DNA of 37,029 nt from Pseudomonadota bacterium (GTDB lineage: Bacteria; Desulfobacterota; Desulfovibrionia; Desulfovibrionales; Desulfovibrionaceae): the NCBI GenBank assembly GCA_018817515.1, contig JAHIUD010000109.1:1-37029 (forward strand). The letters are read 5' to 3'. The first letter of the stretch is position 1. Every line of letters begins with the position of its first letter. Position numbers and translations under genes: made by a program. The notes beneath the pieces are model-generated. The model was not told the DNA's origin. It did not search any database and worked only from the letters and a program-made list of their open reading frames with translations. Below, in pieces: positions 1 to 8,652 of this stretch.

Positions 1-290
1 AGGCCGTGGCCGCCGCCCTGGCCCGCGACATCGACGGCCTGCCGGGCCTGCTGCTCTCCCCGCGCTGCGCCACCCTGCGCAAAGGCATGGCCGGGGCCTG
101 GCACTACCGCCGCCTGCAAGTCGCAGGCGAGGCCCGCTTCATCGATACCCCGGACAAAAACCGCTTCTCCCACGTCTGCGAGGCCGCCCAATACCTCATG
201 CTCGGCGCGGGCGAAGGCCGACGCCTGCTGCACCAGGACCAGCCCGACTGCCCGCGCCAGGCCCGCAGCATAAACAGGGCACGAGGGTGA
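1..290 (+). CDS. Phage terminase-like protein, C-terminal fragment (5' end outside window)
   Basis: An open frame enters from the left edge (frame of the codon at 3-5) and ends with TGA at 288-290, so only about the last 95 residues are visible. The visible text contains LLLSPRCATLRKGMAGAW, then DTPDKNRFSHVCEAAQYLML followed by GAGEG. The order 'Cys-x-x-Leu-Arg-Lys-Gly ... Pro-x-Lys-Asn-x-x-Ser-His-x-x-x-Ala-x-Gln-Tyr-Leu' resembles the C-terminal nuclease end of large terminase subunits, which cut and package phage DNA. No other phage gene is visible, because the next gene is a chromosomal peptidase on the opposite strand. It could be the edge of a prophage or a stranded remnant. Family call is by eye and moderately sure; the ATPase part cannot be checked. 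Confidence 0.55.
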   Translation, partial: AVAAALARDIDGLPGLLLSPRCATLRKGMAGAWHYRRLQVAGEARFIDTPDKNRFSHVCEAAQYLMLGAGEGRRLLHQDQPDCPRQARSINRARG

Positions 291-300
291 GGAGAGGGGG

Positions 301-616
301 ATATGCCTCCGGCGGCCAAGGGGCCTGAGGCCCCTTGGAACCCCCAGTGCGCCGAAAGGGCTGTTTCAGGAGGAACCTGAAACAGCCCTTTCGGCTTGTG
401 TGGGAATCATAGGAGAGCGACTTTCCGAAGGTCTCCGGTTCCGCTCCCAAAAAGGGCCAACCGTGCGCAGGTTTTCGGCGTCTTCGCCGAAAACCTGCGC
501 ACATTGCCAGGGCCAAGCCCAGCCGACGCCTCTGCCCGCGCCACCCCCGGCCCAGGCCTATGGGGAGTCCAGAGGGCCTCAGGCCCTTTGGCGGGGTCTA
601 GGGGCAGCGCCCCTGG
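301..616 (-). repeat. Composite intergenic palindromic element, copy 1 (inverted orientation)
   Basis: It fills the gap between the convergent terminase fragment and M16 peptidase gene. Going rightward it has: end sequence GCCTCCGGCGG (305-315); a 10-bp hairpin with TGA triloop (316-338); the invariant 20-bp hairpin GCCGAAAGGGCTGTTTCAGG with loop AGGAA (351-395); an 18-bp perfect variable-stem hairpin with loop TCTT (463-502) between flanks GGGCCAACC and ATTGCCAGGG; a TCA-triloop hairpin near 571-589; and AGGGGCAGCGCCCCT (600-614). The loop AGGAA is the reverse complement of TTCCT in the other copies, which shows that this copy is inverted. Its reverse complement is close to copy 3 through most of its length. 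No T-tract follows the hairpins, so a role as a two-way terminator is possible but not demonstrated. Confidence 0.85.
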
Positions 617-632
617 CTCTGGCCCCCTGCCC

Positions 633-3600
633 TTACAGCACCTTGGTCAGGGTCAGGTCCAGGCCGCTGGTGGTCAGGCCCTCGCGGCCGCCGGCGATGA
701 CGATGCAGCCCTTGGTGGTGGCGGCTTCTACGGCCTGGCCGAACTCGCGGAAGTCCTGGGGTCCGGCGGCGAGGATGGCGTCGCGTGATTGTTGGCGGTA
801 GTCTTCGTTTTCGCCGGTGAGGTCGCGGGCGAGCGCGGTGAAGCCTTTGGCATCGGGCAGCAGGTAGTGGTCCATGTCGCCCACGGAGCCGATGATGCTT
901 TTTTCCAGTTCCGAGGCGTCGAGGTTCAAGCTGGCGAGGTAGGGCGCGACAGCGGCGAAGGCCTCGACGGTGCGGCCCAGGTTGGGGTCGCGGTAGGAGG
1001 TGAAGGTGAGGTTGCCGCTGGTGCGGGAGTAGGACACGCCTGCGCCGTAGGCTCCGCCCTGCACGCGCACGCGTTCCCAGAGGTAGCCCGCGCGCAGGAA
1101 CTTGGACACCACGGCGGCGGCGGCGCCGGGCGCGTGGCCGAGGGCTTTCACATTGGCGCCGGTGCAGACGTAGTTGACCTGTGCGGGCAGCACGAGCCCT
1201 TCGCGTTCGGGCAGCACGGGCAGGCTGCGCGGGGCGGTGGGCAGCGTGGCGTCGGGGAGGGAGCCAAGGAGGCTGTCCAGGCGTTTGGCGGTATCGGCCA
1301 GGGCCGGGGCATCGGCGGTGAGGTTGGTCACCAGCTTGGAGCGCCTGAGCATGAGGCCGAGCAGGGTGTTCAGGTCGCGCACCACGCCTTCCGGGTCTGT
1401 GGTCATGCGGTTGGCCAGCTCGCGCACGTAGAAAAAGCCGCTGAGGCCCTGCATGGCCTCGCCCATGGCCTGGGGCGCGCCGTAGCGGGCCTTGAGGCGC
1501 GAGGCGGCCAGAGCGTGCCCGGCGGGGATGAGCCGGTGTTCGCGCCGGGCCTTGGTTTCCAGCACGATCTTGCCCAGGCGTTCGATGTCGGAGAAGTCGG
1601 CCTCCAGCAGCACCTCGGCGAGGATGTCGAGCAGGGCCGGGGTGCGTTCGGCGGTGGCCTTGGCACGCAGGAACAGGAGCTGGCAGGGCTCTATGGCGCA
1701 GGAGCCGTCTGGTTTACGCACGGTGGAGATGAAGGACTGCGGCCAAATGCCGCCGGTGGTCATGGCGATCTTGCGCGTCAGGTCCACGAAGGAGGAGCGC
1801 CTGGTGCCCATTTCGAGCAGTGCGCGGCCCAGGATGGGCACCAGCGGGACGAGCTCGTCGGGCACGGCGGAGAGGTCCAGGCCCAGGTCCAGGTAGACGA
1901 TGCCGCTGGTGGGCAGCTCGTGCAGGTGGGCCGAGGCTCCGGCCAGGGTGCTGCGCTCGTGGGGGATGGCCGCGTTCTTGAGCGGCAGGTCGGAGACTTT
2001 GAGGCGCGGGATCTTGGCCAGGTCCTCGGGCGAGTCCGGGGCCTCCTGCAGGGCGTGCAGGGTGTGGGTCTCGGCCACCAGGCGCTCCAGGTCGGCAGGC
2101 GAGAGGGCGGCGCGCACGGCGTCCAGGCGGGCCTTTTCCACGGCTTCGCGGGCGGCTGCCAGGGTCTTGTCAGGCACCAGGATCACCAGGGCGCGGTGCG
2201 GGTTGTGCAGGAACTGGGAGCGGATGAGGTTCTCGAACACGGGCTCGCCAGCGGCCAGCCGGGCCTTGAGGCGGGCCAGCGGCCCCTCGAAGGGCAGCAG
2301 CATGAGCGGGTCGGCGTCGTAGAGCCAGGTGGACAGCGCCTCGAAGAACACGACCAGGCCGCGTGGGTAGCTGCCGGTGTTGTTCTCGCGCAGGTCAAAC
2401 TCCACGCTGTTCAGGGCGGCCTCGATGTCGTCGGCATGCAACCCGGTTTCGGCCAGGTCGCGCAGGGTGGCCAGCACCAGCTCCTCAACCTTGGCGCTGG
2501 CGGCCTCAGCGGCCTCGACGCTGGGCGCGTGCAGGCCCTTCAAGCCCACGGAGAAGGCCAGTTGGCGCAGGTCCGTCTCCAGGCCGCCGCCGGTCAGGTC
2601 CTCGCCCAGGCCGGAGTCGACGAGCGCCTTGCGCAGCGGCGAGGAAGGCAGGCCGATGAGCACGTGCTCCAGCACGGAAAGGGCCAGGTTCAGGTCCGGC
2701 CCGGCGTCTGGATTGTCGGGGTGGGCGGGGTCGGCTGCGGGCTCGGGCAGGCCGAAGTTCACGGTGCACATGGCGCGGGGTCCGGCTTCGCCCGAATCAC
2801 TGGCGTCGTCGCCGCCCTCGGCCAGCTCGTCGCCAGCGTCCTCTGCTTCCACCGCGTAGGGGTGGGTGAAGCGCCTCGGCTCGGCAAAGGGCTTTTGCAG
2901 AGCCACGGCCGAGGTGGCTGCGGCCTCCCGGCCGTCCTCAAACTGCGAGAAGACCTCGTCCAGCAGGGCCAGGCGCTTCTCGGGGTCGTCGTCGCCGGAG
3001 AAGAAGGCATAGGCATTGGACGGGTGGTAGTAGCGCGCATGGAAGTCCATGAACTGCTGGAAGGTCAGGTCCGGGATGCGCTCCGGGTCGCCGCCGGAAT
3101 CCAGGCCGTAGCAGGTGTCTGGGAACAAGGCGCGCTGGGAATACTCGGAGAGCAGGCTCTCGGGCGAGGAGTAGGCGCCCTTCATCTCGTTGAAGACCAC
3201 GCCCTTGTAGGCGAGCGGCGCGTCGACGCTTTCGACGTCGTAGTGCCAGCCCTCCTGCTTCAGGGTGTTCTCGGTCAGGTTCGGGAAGAACACGGCGTCC
3301 AGGTAGACATCAACAAGGTTGTAGAAGTCCTGCACGTTGGCGCTGGCCACGGGGTAGCAGGTCTTGTCCGGGAAGGTCAGGGCATTGAGAAAGGTGTTCA
3401 GCGAGCCCTTGATGAGTTCCACGAACGGTTCCTTCACCGGATACTTCTTGGAGCCGCAGAGCACCGAGTGCTCCATGATGTGCGGCAGGCCCGTGGAGTC
3501 GGCCGGGGGCGTGCGCAGCGCGATGCCGAAGACCTTGTTCTCGTCGGTGCTGATGATGGACAGAAGCCGCCCGCCGGTCTTGGCGTGGCGGTACACGCGG

Positions 3601-3680
3601 GCGGTGGCGGAGAGTTCGGGGAGAACCTGTTCGCGCTCGAGCAGAAAGCCGTGGGTCAATTTTTCGGAAGGCTGGGTCAT
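633..3680 (-). CDS. M16C family zinc peptidase (PreP/insulinase-like), 1015 aa
   Basis: A large zinc metalloprotease related to presequence protease (PreP/falcilysin), which degrades short unstructured peptides inside a closed two-half chamber. The inverted zinc motif is H67-IM-E70-H71, with the third ligand E165 in NEMKG. The substrate-chamber text around LNALTFPDKTCYPVAS (about residues 98-113) is typical of the M16C branch. The length near 1000 aa is that of a single-chain M16C enzyme, with an inactive second half and the M16C-associated region in the middle. A low-complexity acidic/Asp-Ala stretch near residues 270-300 is a likely linker. The ATG at 3680 is preceded by GAGG at good spacing. 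No signal peptide is visible, so it is probably cytoplasmic. It stands alone and converges on the repeat element at its 3' end. Confidence 0.93.
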   Translation of the reverse strand: MTQPSEKLTHGFLLEREQVLPELSATARVYRHAKTGGRLLSIISTDENKVFGIALRTPPADSTGLPHIMEHSVLCGSKKYPVKEPFVELIKGSLNTFLNALTFPDKTCYPVASANVQDFYNLVDVYLDAVFFPNLTENTLKQEGWHYDVESVDAPLAYKGVVFNEMKGAYSSPESLLSEYSQRALFPDTCYGLDSGGDPERIPDLTFQQFMDFHARYYHPSNAYAFFSGDDDPEKRLALLDEVFSQFEDGREAAATSAVALQKPFAEPRRFTHPYAVEAEDAGDELAEGGDDASDSGEAGPRAMCTVNFGLPEPAADPAHPDNPDAGPDLNLALSVLEHVLIGLPSSPLRKALVDSGLGEDLTGGGLETDLRQLAFSVGLKGLHAPSVEAAEAASAKVEELVLATLRDLAETGLHADDIEAALNSVEFDLRENNTGSYPRGLVVFFEALSTWLYDADPLMLLPFEGPLARLKARLAAGEPVFENLIRSQFLHNPHRALVILVPDKTLAAAREAVEKARLDAVRAALSPADLERLVAETHTLHALQEAPDSPEDLAKIPRLKVSDLPLKNAAIPHERSTLAGASAHLHELPTSGIVYLDLGLDLSAVPDELVPLVPILGRALLEMGTRRSSFVDLTRKIAMTTGGIWPQSFISTVRKPDGSCAIEPCQLLFLRAKATAERTPALLDILAEVLLEADFSDIERLGKIVLETKARREHRLIPAGHALAASRLKARYGAPQAMGEAMQGLSGFFYVRELANRMTTDPEGVVRDLNTLLGLMLRRSKLVTNLTADAPALADTAKRLDSLLGSLPDATLPTAPRSLPVLPEREGLVLPAQVNYVCTGANVKALGHAPGAAAAVVSKFLRAGYLWERVRVQGGAYGAGVSYSRTSGNLTFTSYRDPNLGRTVEAFAAVAPYLASLNLDASELEKSIIGSVGDMDHYLLPDAKGFTALARDLTGENEDYRQQSRDAILAAGPQDFREFGQAVEAATTKGCIVIAGGREGLTTSGLDLTLTKVL

Positions 3681-3821
3681 GGCGCCTCATTGGGTGCTTG
3701 AGTGTGGTGGCGCGAAACGCGCGCGTGCCACAAGATATAGCAGGATGGGCCGGGGGGGAAGGGGCAAGGCCCCACTCTACCCCCCAGGGCCACTCGGCCG
3801 GACCCAGCGCGCCCGACCCCG

Positions 3822-3862
3822 CAAAAAAAGCGCCGGACCCCGTACGTCGAGGCCCGGCGCTG
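3822..3862 (-). terminator. Intrinsic terminator of the chemoreceptor gene
   Basis: Read on the minus strand, AGCGCCGGGCC pairs with GGTCCGGCGCT (one mismatch) around an 11-nt loop, and seven T follow immediately (A-run 3823-3829 on the plus strand). It starts 26 nt beyond the chemoreceptor stop codon and separates that gene from the downstream peptidase. Confidence 0.85.
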
Positions 3863-3888
3863 TCTGGCATGTGCTAGCGGGCCGGGGC

Positions 3889-5925
3889 CTAGCCGCGCCC
3901 CTCCTGTTCCAGTTTGGTGATGAGCTGCTTGAGCACCTGCGACTGCTCGGCCAGCTCGCCCACGGCCTTGGCGGCCTCGTTCATGGCCTGCGAGGTGGAG
4001 TTGGAGATGATGTTGACCTGCTCGATGGAGCGGTTGATCTCCTCGCTGGCGGCGGACTGCTCCTCGCTGGCGGTAGCGATGGAGCGCACCTGGTCGGTGG
4101 CGTTGTCCACCAGGTTCACGATCTCGCTCAGCGCGGTGCCGGAGTCCTGGGCCAGGGTGGTGGTGACCTCGATGAGGCGCACGGACTTCTCCACGTTCTC
4201 CACGTTGAGCCGCGTGCTGCGCTGGATGACGCCGATGGCATCGCCCACTTCCTTGGTGGCGCTCATGGTCTTCTCTGCCAGCTTGCGGACCTCGTCGGCC
4301 ACCACGGCGAAGCCGCGTCCGGCGTCACCCGCGCGCGCTGCTTCAATGGCCGCGTTCAAGGCCAAGAGGTTGGTCTGGTCGGCGATGTCGGTGATGACGG
4401 TCATGATGCGACCGATGTCCTCGGCCTGCTTGCCCAGGTTGTCCATGTCGACCTTGAGCTGGTCGGACTGCACCTGCACATCGTTCATGCTGGAGACGAC
4501 CTTGCCCACGATGCCCGCGCCGGTCTGGGCCTTGGCCCGGGCGGAGCCAGCCGTCTCGGCGGCCTGGCCGGCATTCCTGGCCACCTCGACGACGGTGGCG
4601 GTCATCTCGTTCATGGCCGTGGCGGTCTCGCTCACGCGGGCTGCCTGATTCTCCGCACCACGGCTCGATTCCTCGATCTGCGAGGAGAGTTCGGCGGAGG
4701 CCGAGGTCACCACCTCGACAATGCTCTCCAACTGCTGGGCAGCCTGGAGCATGCCCGCGCGCTTGGCCTGCTCGGCTTCGGCCTTGGCAGCCTCGGCCTC
4801 GCCCATGGCCACCTGGGCGCGCTGCGTCTGGAGCTCGGCCTCGGCTGTCTTCTGCTTCGCCGTGCCGATCATTTCGGCCAAGCTGCCGACCATCTTGTGC
4901 AGCGAGTCGTCCAGGCGGCCCAACTCGTCCGTGCGCTTGAGGTCCATCTCGCAATCCAGGTTTCCGCTGGCCACGGCTTCGGAGAACTGCACGCAGCTGT
5001 CCAGCGCCCGCAGCATGTGGTTCAGGATGAGCACGACGGCCACGCATACCAGCACGATGCCCAGCACCCCAAAGAGCAGGCTGGCGTTGCGCACGCTGCT
5101 CGCGGCGTTGGAGATGTCGACGGAGCTGACGACGATGACGGCCAGCCAGCCGGTTTCCTTGTCGCGGGAGTAGATGGCGGTCTTCATGGTGCCGTTGTCG
5201 TTGTAGCCCGTCACGCCGGAATCGCTTGTGACCATGGCCTTGCCCCACTCGGTCTCGGCCAGCTTGAGCTTCAACAGCTTGGTATTGTCCGGGTGGCTGA
5301 ACACGACGCCAGCCTTGCTGGCCATGTAGGCGATGCCGCTCTGGCCAACCTTGATGGGGGCCACCACGTCCTCGGAGAATTTGCCGAGGTCGACCCGGGC
5401 GTAGATGATGCCGATGATCTCGTCGCCGTTTTTGATAGGCGCGGCGGCCATGAACACTGGTTTGTTGGTGACGCGGCTGATGACCGGCTCGGAAACATTA
5501 GCCTCGCCCTGGATGGCCAACTTGAAATAGGCGCGGTCGGCGAAGTTGCCCTTGGACTTTGGATCGTCGCCGAAAATCACCTCGCCCTTGGTGTCGAGCA
5601 CATTGACACCCTGGACGGAGGGGTCGAATTGGGTCAACTCAACAAGAGCCTGGCGGGCCAGAGCAATGTTCTCCGCGCTGGGGGTGGTGATGGCTTGCTT
5701 TATTCTGGGGTTTCGCGACTGCAAGACGACGGCCCCTCGAATGTCGGTCGCAAAGCTGCTCGCGCTGCTTGCAAGGGTCTTTGAAAGCACCTTCGAGGAG
5801 TTGAGCAGCTCAAGCCAAAGCTGATCTGAGGCCTTCTGTGTGGAGAAGTAGCTCGCCAGCGCCATGCAGGCGACCACCACGCCAAGGGTGGGGAACAGTA
5901 GCTTTGCGCGCAGTCCGAATTTCAT
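3889..5925 (-). CDS. Methyl-accepting chemotaxis protein with dCache sensor, 678 aa
   Basis: Membrane chemoreceptor feeding CheA/CheW and so the flagellar motor. Order: short cytoplasmic N-terminus, TM1 (about 10-28), an extracytoplasmic double-Cache domain (about 35-270, with [27 protein letters not shown] and PVFMAAAPI), TM2 (about 280-305, [19 protein letters not shown]), a HAMP segment ([21 protein letters not shown]), and a long coiled-coil signalling domain. The conserved hairpin tip reads [19 protein letters not shown] followed by [17 protein letters not shown]. An upstream in-frame ATG at 6003 exists, but the ATG at 5925 has GGAGG at ideal spacing and starts just before TM1, so it is chosen. 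No CheR/CheB-tethering pentapeptide is seen at the C-terminus (LEQEGRG). Ligand not predictable from the sequence. Confidence 0.95.
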   Translation of the reverse strand: MKFGLRAKLLFPTLGVVVACMALASYFSTQKASDQLWLELLNSSKVLSKTLASSASSFATDIRGAVVLQSRNPRIKQAITTPSAENIALARQALVELTQFDPSVQGVNVLDTKGEVIFGDDPKSKGNFADRAYFKLAIQGEANVSEPVISRVTNKPVFMAAAPIKNGDEIIGIIYARVDLGKFSEDVVAPIKVGQSGIAYMASKAGVVFSHPDNTKLLKLKLAETEWGKAMVTSDSGVTGYNDNGTMKTAIYSRDKETGWLAVIVVSSVDISNAASSVRNASLLFGVLGIVLVCVAVVLILNHMLRALDSCVQFSEAVASGNLDCEMDLKRTDELGRLDDSLHKMVGSLAEMIGTAKQKTAEAELQTQRAQVAMGEAEAAKAEAEQAKRAGMLQAAQQLESIVEVVTSASAELSSQIEESSRGAENQAARVSETATAMNEMTATVVEVARNAGQAAETAGSARAKAQTGAGIVGKVVSSMNDVQVQSDQLKVDMDNLGKQAEDIGRIMTVITDIADQTNLLALNAAIEAARAGDAGRGFAVVADEVRKLAEKTMSATKEVGDAIGVIQRSTRLNVENVEKSVRLIEVTTTLAQDSGTALSEIVNLVDNATDQVRSIATASEEQSAASEEINRSIEQVNIISNSTSQAMNEAAKAVGELAEQSQVLKQLITKLEQEGRG

Positions 5926-6287
5926 AATGCCTCCGAAAGGGATGTGTGGGCGCTTACTTAAATGGGTGAACAATTCCGAATCTAGAGTAATTACGTAACA
6001 CAATCATGAGGCTCAGGCAATAAATTCTTGATGTTTTTTGCTTCCTCAGCAAAATAATTCAAGGCCCGCTGCCGACGGCATGGAGGCCGGATTGCCCCCC
6101 AGCCATGCGGCGGGCCGGGCCGCCCTCCGCGACTTCATGCCCGTTGCCTTGACTCCCCCGTCGCCAGCACCTATCCTTCGTAGATTGAGCAAAGCCAGCG
6201 CCGCCCGTCCGGTCGCCCTTCCCCCCCCAGTGGCGCGGCGGGCGCCAGCGCCTTTGCCCCAACCCCAACAGCAAACGGAGATTCCCC
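5926..6287. other. Divergent intergenic region between chemoreceptor and peroxiredoxin genes
   Basis: These 362 bases separate two divergent genes. The part nearer the chemoreceptor (5950-6060) is AT-richer than its surroundings and contains overlapping small palindromes GTAATTAC (5987-5994) and TTACGTAA (5991-5998), possible regulator sites of unknown identity. A weak 7-bp hairpin (TTTTGCT/AGCAAAA, 6036-6054) is also present. The right part holds the peroxiredoxin promoter. No convincing gene or RNA was found. Confidence 0.5.
6149..6177 (+). promoter_or_regulatory. Probable sigma-70 promoter of the peroxiredoxin gene
   Basis: TTGACT (6149-6154) and TATCCT (6172-6177) are separated by 17 bases, close to the housekeeping consensus. 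They lie about 110 bases before the peroxiredoxin start. Sequence match only. Confidence 0.5.
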
Positions 6288-6932
6288 ATGGGCTGCTGCG
6301 ACACCGAGCACGATCACGACGAAGATCTCATGGAATGCGCCAAGGTCGGACAAAAGATCCGCAACTTCACCCTGGAAGCCTATGACCCCACCGAGGGCGG
6401 CTTCACCGAGGTCGATTCCGAAAAGATCCTGAAGAAGAAGAAATGGCTCATCCTGTTCTTCTACCCGGCGGACTTCACCTTCGTCTGCCCCACCGAGCTG
6501 GCCGACCTGGCCGCCAGCCACGCCAAGCTGAAGAAGCTCGGCGCAGAGGTCGTCAGCGTGTCCACGGACACCCAGTTCGCGCACCTGGCCTGGAAAACCT
6601 CCGAGCGCATGCTCGAAGGGGTCAAGTTCCTCATGGCCGCCGACCCCGCCGGACACGTCTCGCGCTACTTCGACGTCTGGGATCAGGACACCGGGCTTGA
6701 CCTGCGCGGCACCTTCATCATCAACCCGGACGGCGTGCTGGTCTCAAGCGAGGTCAACTTCTACAACGTGGGCCGCAACGCCGACGAACTGGTGCGCAAG
6801 CTGGAGGCCAACGTCTACCTGGCCAAGCACCCGGCCGAAGCCTGCCCCGCCAGGTGGAGCCCCGGCGACAAGACCCTGACCCCCGGCGCAGACATCGTCG
6901 GCAAGGTCTACGAGGCCCTGAACCCCAAGTAG
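6288..6932 (+). CDS. Typical 2-Cys peroxiredoxin (AhpC/Prx1 type), 214 aa
   Basis: Thiol peroxidase that reduces hydrogen peroxide and organic hydroperoxides, important for oxygen tolerance in an anaerobe. The peroxidatic cysteine is C67 in PADFTFVCPTEL. The resolving cysteine is C186 in HPAEACPARW, in the C-terminal position of typical 2-Cys enzymes. The GTFIINPDG strand also fits. The start ATG has GGAG seven bases upstream. The N-terminus (MGCCDTEHDHDED, plus C17) carries an unusual Cys/His/Asp-rich stretch ahead of the thioredoxin fold that could bind metal; this is inference. There is no adjacent ahpF or rubredoxin/rubrerythrin gene, so the reducing partner is unknown. A hairpin-forming sequence follows the stop. 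Confidence 0.94.
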   Translation: MGCCDTEHDHDEDLMECAKVGQKIRNFTLEAYDPTEGGFTEVDSEKILKKKKWLILFFYPADFTFVCPTELADLAASHAKLKKLGAEVVSVSTDTQFAHLAWKTSERMLEGVKFLMAADPAGHVSRYFDVWDQDTGLDLRGTFIINPDGVLVSSEVNFYNVGRNADELVRKLEANVYLAKHPAEACPARWSPGDKTLTPGADIVGKVYEALNPK

Positions 6933-6949
6933 CCCGAACAGACCATCCC

Positions 6950-6993
6950 CCCGATCCCGGAGGCAGGCCACTGGCCCAGCCTTCGGGATCGGG
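6950..6993. terminator. Stem-loop after the peroxiredoxin gene
   Basis: CCCGATCCCG (6950-6959) pairs perfectly with CGGGATCGGG (6984-6993), and the intervening bases can partly pair too. There is no T-tract on either side, so it may be a transcript end or processing hairpin rather than a classical intrinsic terminator. Confidence 0.45.
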
Positions 6994-7029
6994 ACTCCCG
7001 CCCGGCCCATGCCCGGGCCAAGGCAGCCG

Positions 7030-7758
7030 ATGAACAAGGACGCCCTGCGCTACGACAAGTGGTTCACCACTCCCGAGGGCAGCCACGCCCTGGGGGCCGA
7101 GCGCCGCCTGCTCGACTCCGTCGTCGCCCAGTGGCCCCGGCGCAACCAGCGCGTGCTCGAAATCGGCTGCGGCACCGGCCTGTTCCAGCAAATCCTCTAC
7201 GACGACGGCTTCTCCGTGGCGGGCCTGGACAAATCTCCGGCCATGATCGATGAGGCGCGCAAACGCCTGGGCCCAAGCGCAGAACTCTACGTGGGCAACG
7301 GCGAAGCCCTGCCCTTCACCGACAAGGAGTTCGACTTCTGCGTGCTCTGGACCATGCTGGAGTTCTGCGACAACCCCGGCCTCGTCCTGGCCGAGGCCGC
7401 GCGCGTGGCCGCCAAAGGCCTGCTCATCGGCTTCCTCAACCGGCACTCCTGCTACTACCTGGCCCGCGGCTGGCGCTGGCCCTGGCAACCCAGCTCCACC
7501 CTGGCGCGCGCGCACTGGTTCACCTGGCCGGAAATGCGCGCCCTGGCCCTCGTCCACACCGGCTTCAAGCCCGCACTCTCGCGCTCCGTGCTGCCGGGCC
7601 CACCCTTCACCTGGCGCGATGCGCCACCCTGGGGCCTCATCAACCGGCTCATCCTGCCGCCGCAACTGGGCGCCATCAGCGCCATGCGCATCGACCTCGT
7701 GGGCTACCAACCCCTGACCCCCATCTACGCCTGGAAAACAGAACCCGGCATAGGCTGA
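7030..7758 (+). CDS. Class I SAM-dependent methyltransferase, 242 aa
   Basis: Small soluble methyltransferase of the UbiE/Methyltransf_11 type. The SAM-binding glycine motif RVLEIGCGTG is at about residues 41-50, followed by the acidic residue of motif II in VAGLDKSPAMIDEA, and GNGEALPFTDKEFDFCV, the usual motif before the substrate side. The substrate cannot be predicted; the Trp-rich C-terminal half (RGWRWPWQPSS) is not specific. An ATG at 7009 would add seven residues but lacks a ribosome site; ATG 7030 has AAGG upstream and gives the more usual N-terminus. It follows the peroxiredoxin by about 100 bases and a hairpin. The following spacer carries a lone copy of the repeat end GCCTCCGGCGG at 7766. 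Confidence 0.86.
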   Translation: MNKDALRYDKWFTTPEGSHALGAERRLLDSVVAQWPRRNQRVLEIGCGTGLFQQILYDDGFSVAGLDKSPAMIDEARKRLGPSAELYVGNGEALPFTDKEFDFCVLWTMLEFCDNPGLVLAEAARVAAKGLLIGFLNRHSCYYLARGWRWPWQPSSTLARAHWFTWPEMRALALVHTGFKPALSRSVLPGPPFTWRDAPPWGLINRLILPPQLGAISAMRIDLVGYQPLTPIYAWKTEPGIG

Positions 7759-7765
7759 GACGAGA

Positions 7766-7776
7766 GCCTCCGGCGG
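7766..7776. repeat. Solitary end sequence of the composite repeat
   Basis: GCCTCCGGCGG, identical to the ends of the composite intergenic elements, sits 8 bases after the methyltransferase stop, without the rest of the element. It may be a decayed or minimal copy. Confidence 0.5.
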
Positions 7777-7860
7777 CCAGAGACAGAGCCCCTGGCAGTC
7801 TTGATGTTCGCGAAGTGAAGGCGTAGCGTCCGCGCTTTGCACCATCCCAGGAGTACTTCC

Positions 7861-8625
7861 ATGCTTGGCCCTCTCGTCAACAGCGCATGCATCGTCATCG
7901 GCTCCGTGGTCGGATCGCTCAGCGGCTCGGCCCTCACCCAGGTCTTCCGCACCAAGCTCATGCATGTGTTCAGCTGCATCGCTCTCGGCATCGGCGTCGT
8001 CATGACCGCCAAGGCCAACGCCCTGCCACCCGTCATCGCCGCCCTGCTCTTCGGCACGCTCCTGGGCGAGGCCATGCGCCTTGAAGCGGGCGTCATGCGG
8101 GCCGCCTTTTGGCTCGCGGGACTGTTCCCGGGCACCGGCTCACACCCTGCGGACTCAGAGCCTGCGGGCGTTCAGTCTGCTGACATACAGCCCCCTGGCT
8201 CCAGCGCCCTCCCAGCCAAGGCCTTCCGCGACCAGTTCGCCGTGGCCACCGTGCTCTTCTGCGCCAGCGGACTGGGCATCATGGGCGCCATGCGCGAAGG
8301 CATGACCGGCGAACCCGCGCTGCTCTTCGTCAAGGCCCTGCTCGACCTGCCCACCGCCATGCTCTTCGCCTCCGGCACGGGCGCGGTGATGGGAATCCTG
8401 GCCGTGCCGCAGTTCCTGCTGCAAATGGCAATACTGCTGGCGGCCCAGGCCGTGGTGCCGCTGACCACCCCGGCCATGCTGGCCGACTTCACCGCCTGCG
8501 GCGGCATCATCATGCTCGGCACCGGACTGCGCATGTGCGGCCTGCTGGAAGTGCCCATCCTGAGCATGCTGCCCAGCCTGTTCCTCGTCATGCCCATCAC
8601 CGCGCTGTGGACGCAAATCAACTAG
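7861..8625 (+). CDS. DUF554 family membrane protein, 254 aa
   Basis: Multi-spanning inner-membrane protein of the DUF554 (YdfK-like) family, whose function is not established. The N-terminus MLGPLVNSACIVIGSVVGSL, the segment ALPPVIAALLFGTLLGEA and the Gly-rich C-terminal helices (FTACGGIIMLGTGLRMCGL) are characteristic. Hydrophobic segments lie near residues 1-20, 38-66, 82-92, 125-145, 165-200 and 211-250. Residues about 91-123 form a hydrophilic Pro/Ser/Ala-rich loop that looks longer than I expect for the family. Start ATG 7861 is preceded by AGGAG seven bases upstream; the in-frame ATG at 7837 has no such site. The gene ends against composite element copy 2 and converges on the trmI-like gene. 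Confidence 0.85.
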   Translation: MLGPLVNSACIVIGSVVGSLSGSALTQVFRTKLMHVFSCIALGIGVVMTAKANALPPVIAALLFGTLLGEAMRLEAGVMRAAFWLAGLFPGTGSHPADSEPAGVQSADIQPPGSSALPAKAFRDQFAVATVLFCASGLGIMGAMREGMTGEPALLFVKALLDLPTAMLFASGTGAVMGILAVPQFLLQMAILLAAQAVVPLTTPAMLADFTACGGIIMLGTGLRMCGLLEVPILSMLPSLFLVMPITALWTQIN

Positions 8626-8652
8626 CGCACCGGCACCCCTGAGGCGAAAGGT

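Noticed and set aside
351-395. The 20-bp hairpin as a standard rho-independent terminator
   Set aside because: The stem is strong, but no T-tract follows on either strand in any copy. Kept as part of the repeat with only a possible termination role.
463-502. Variable-stem hairpins as integron attC sites
   Set aside because: Constant outer flanks with variable stems recall attC, but the flank GTTGGCC does not fit the core GTTRRRY, there is no second core pair, and no integrase or cassettes are seen.
789-3701. 970-codon open frame antisense to the M16 peptidase gene
   Set aside because: It is a mirror of a GC-rich real gene. Its translation is Gly/Val/Ala/His-biased with no family features, while the opposite strand has a complete zinc peptidase.
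3364-5784. 806-codon open frame antisense to the chemoreceptor and peptidase genes
   Set aside because: It spans the antisense of two unrelated genes and an intrinsic terminator; the translation is low-complexity Leu/Gly/His/Asp.
6036-6054. Hairpin TTTTGCT/AGCAAAA as a terminator
   Set aside because: The stem is weak and AT-rich and lies between two divergent genes, where no transcript is expected to end.
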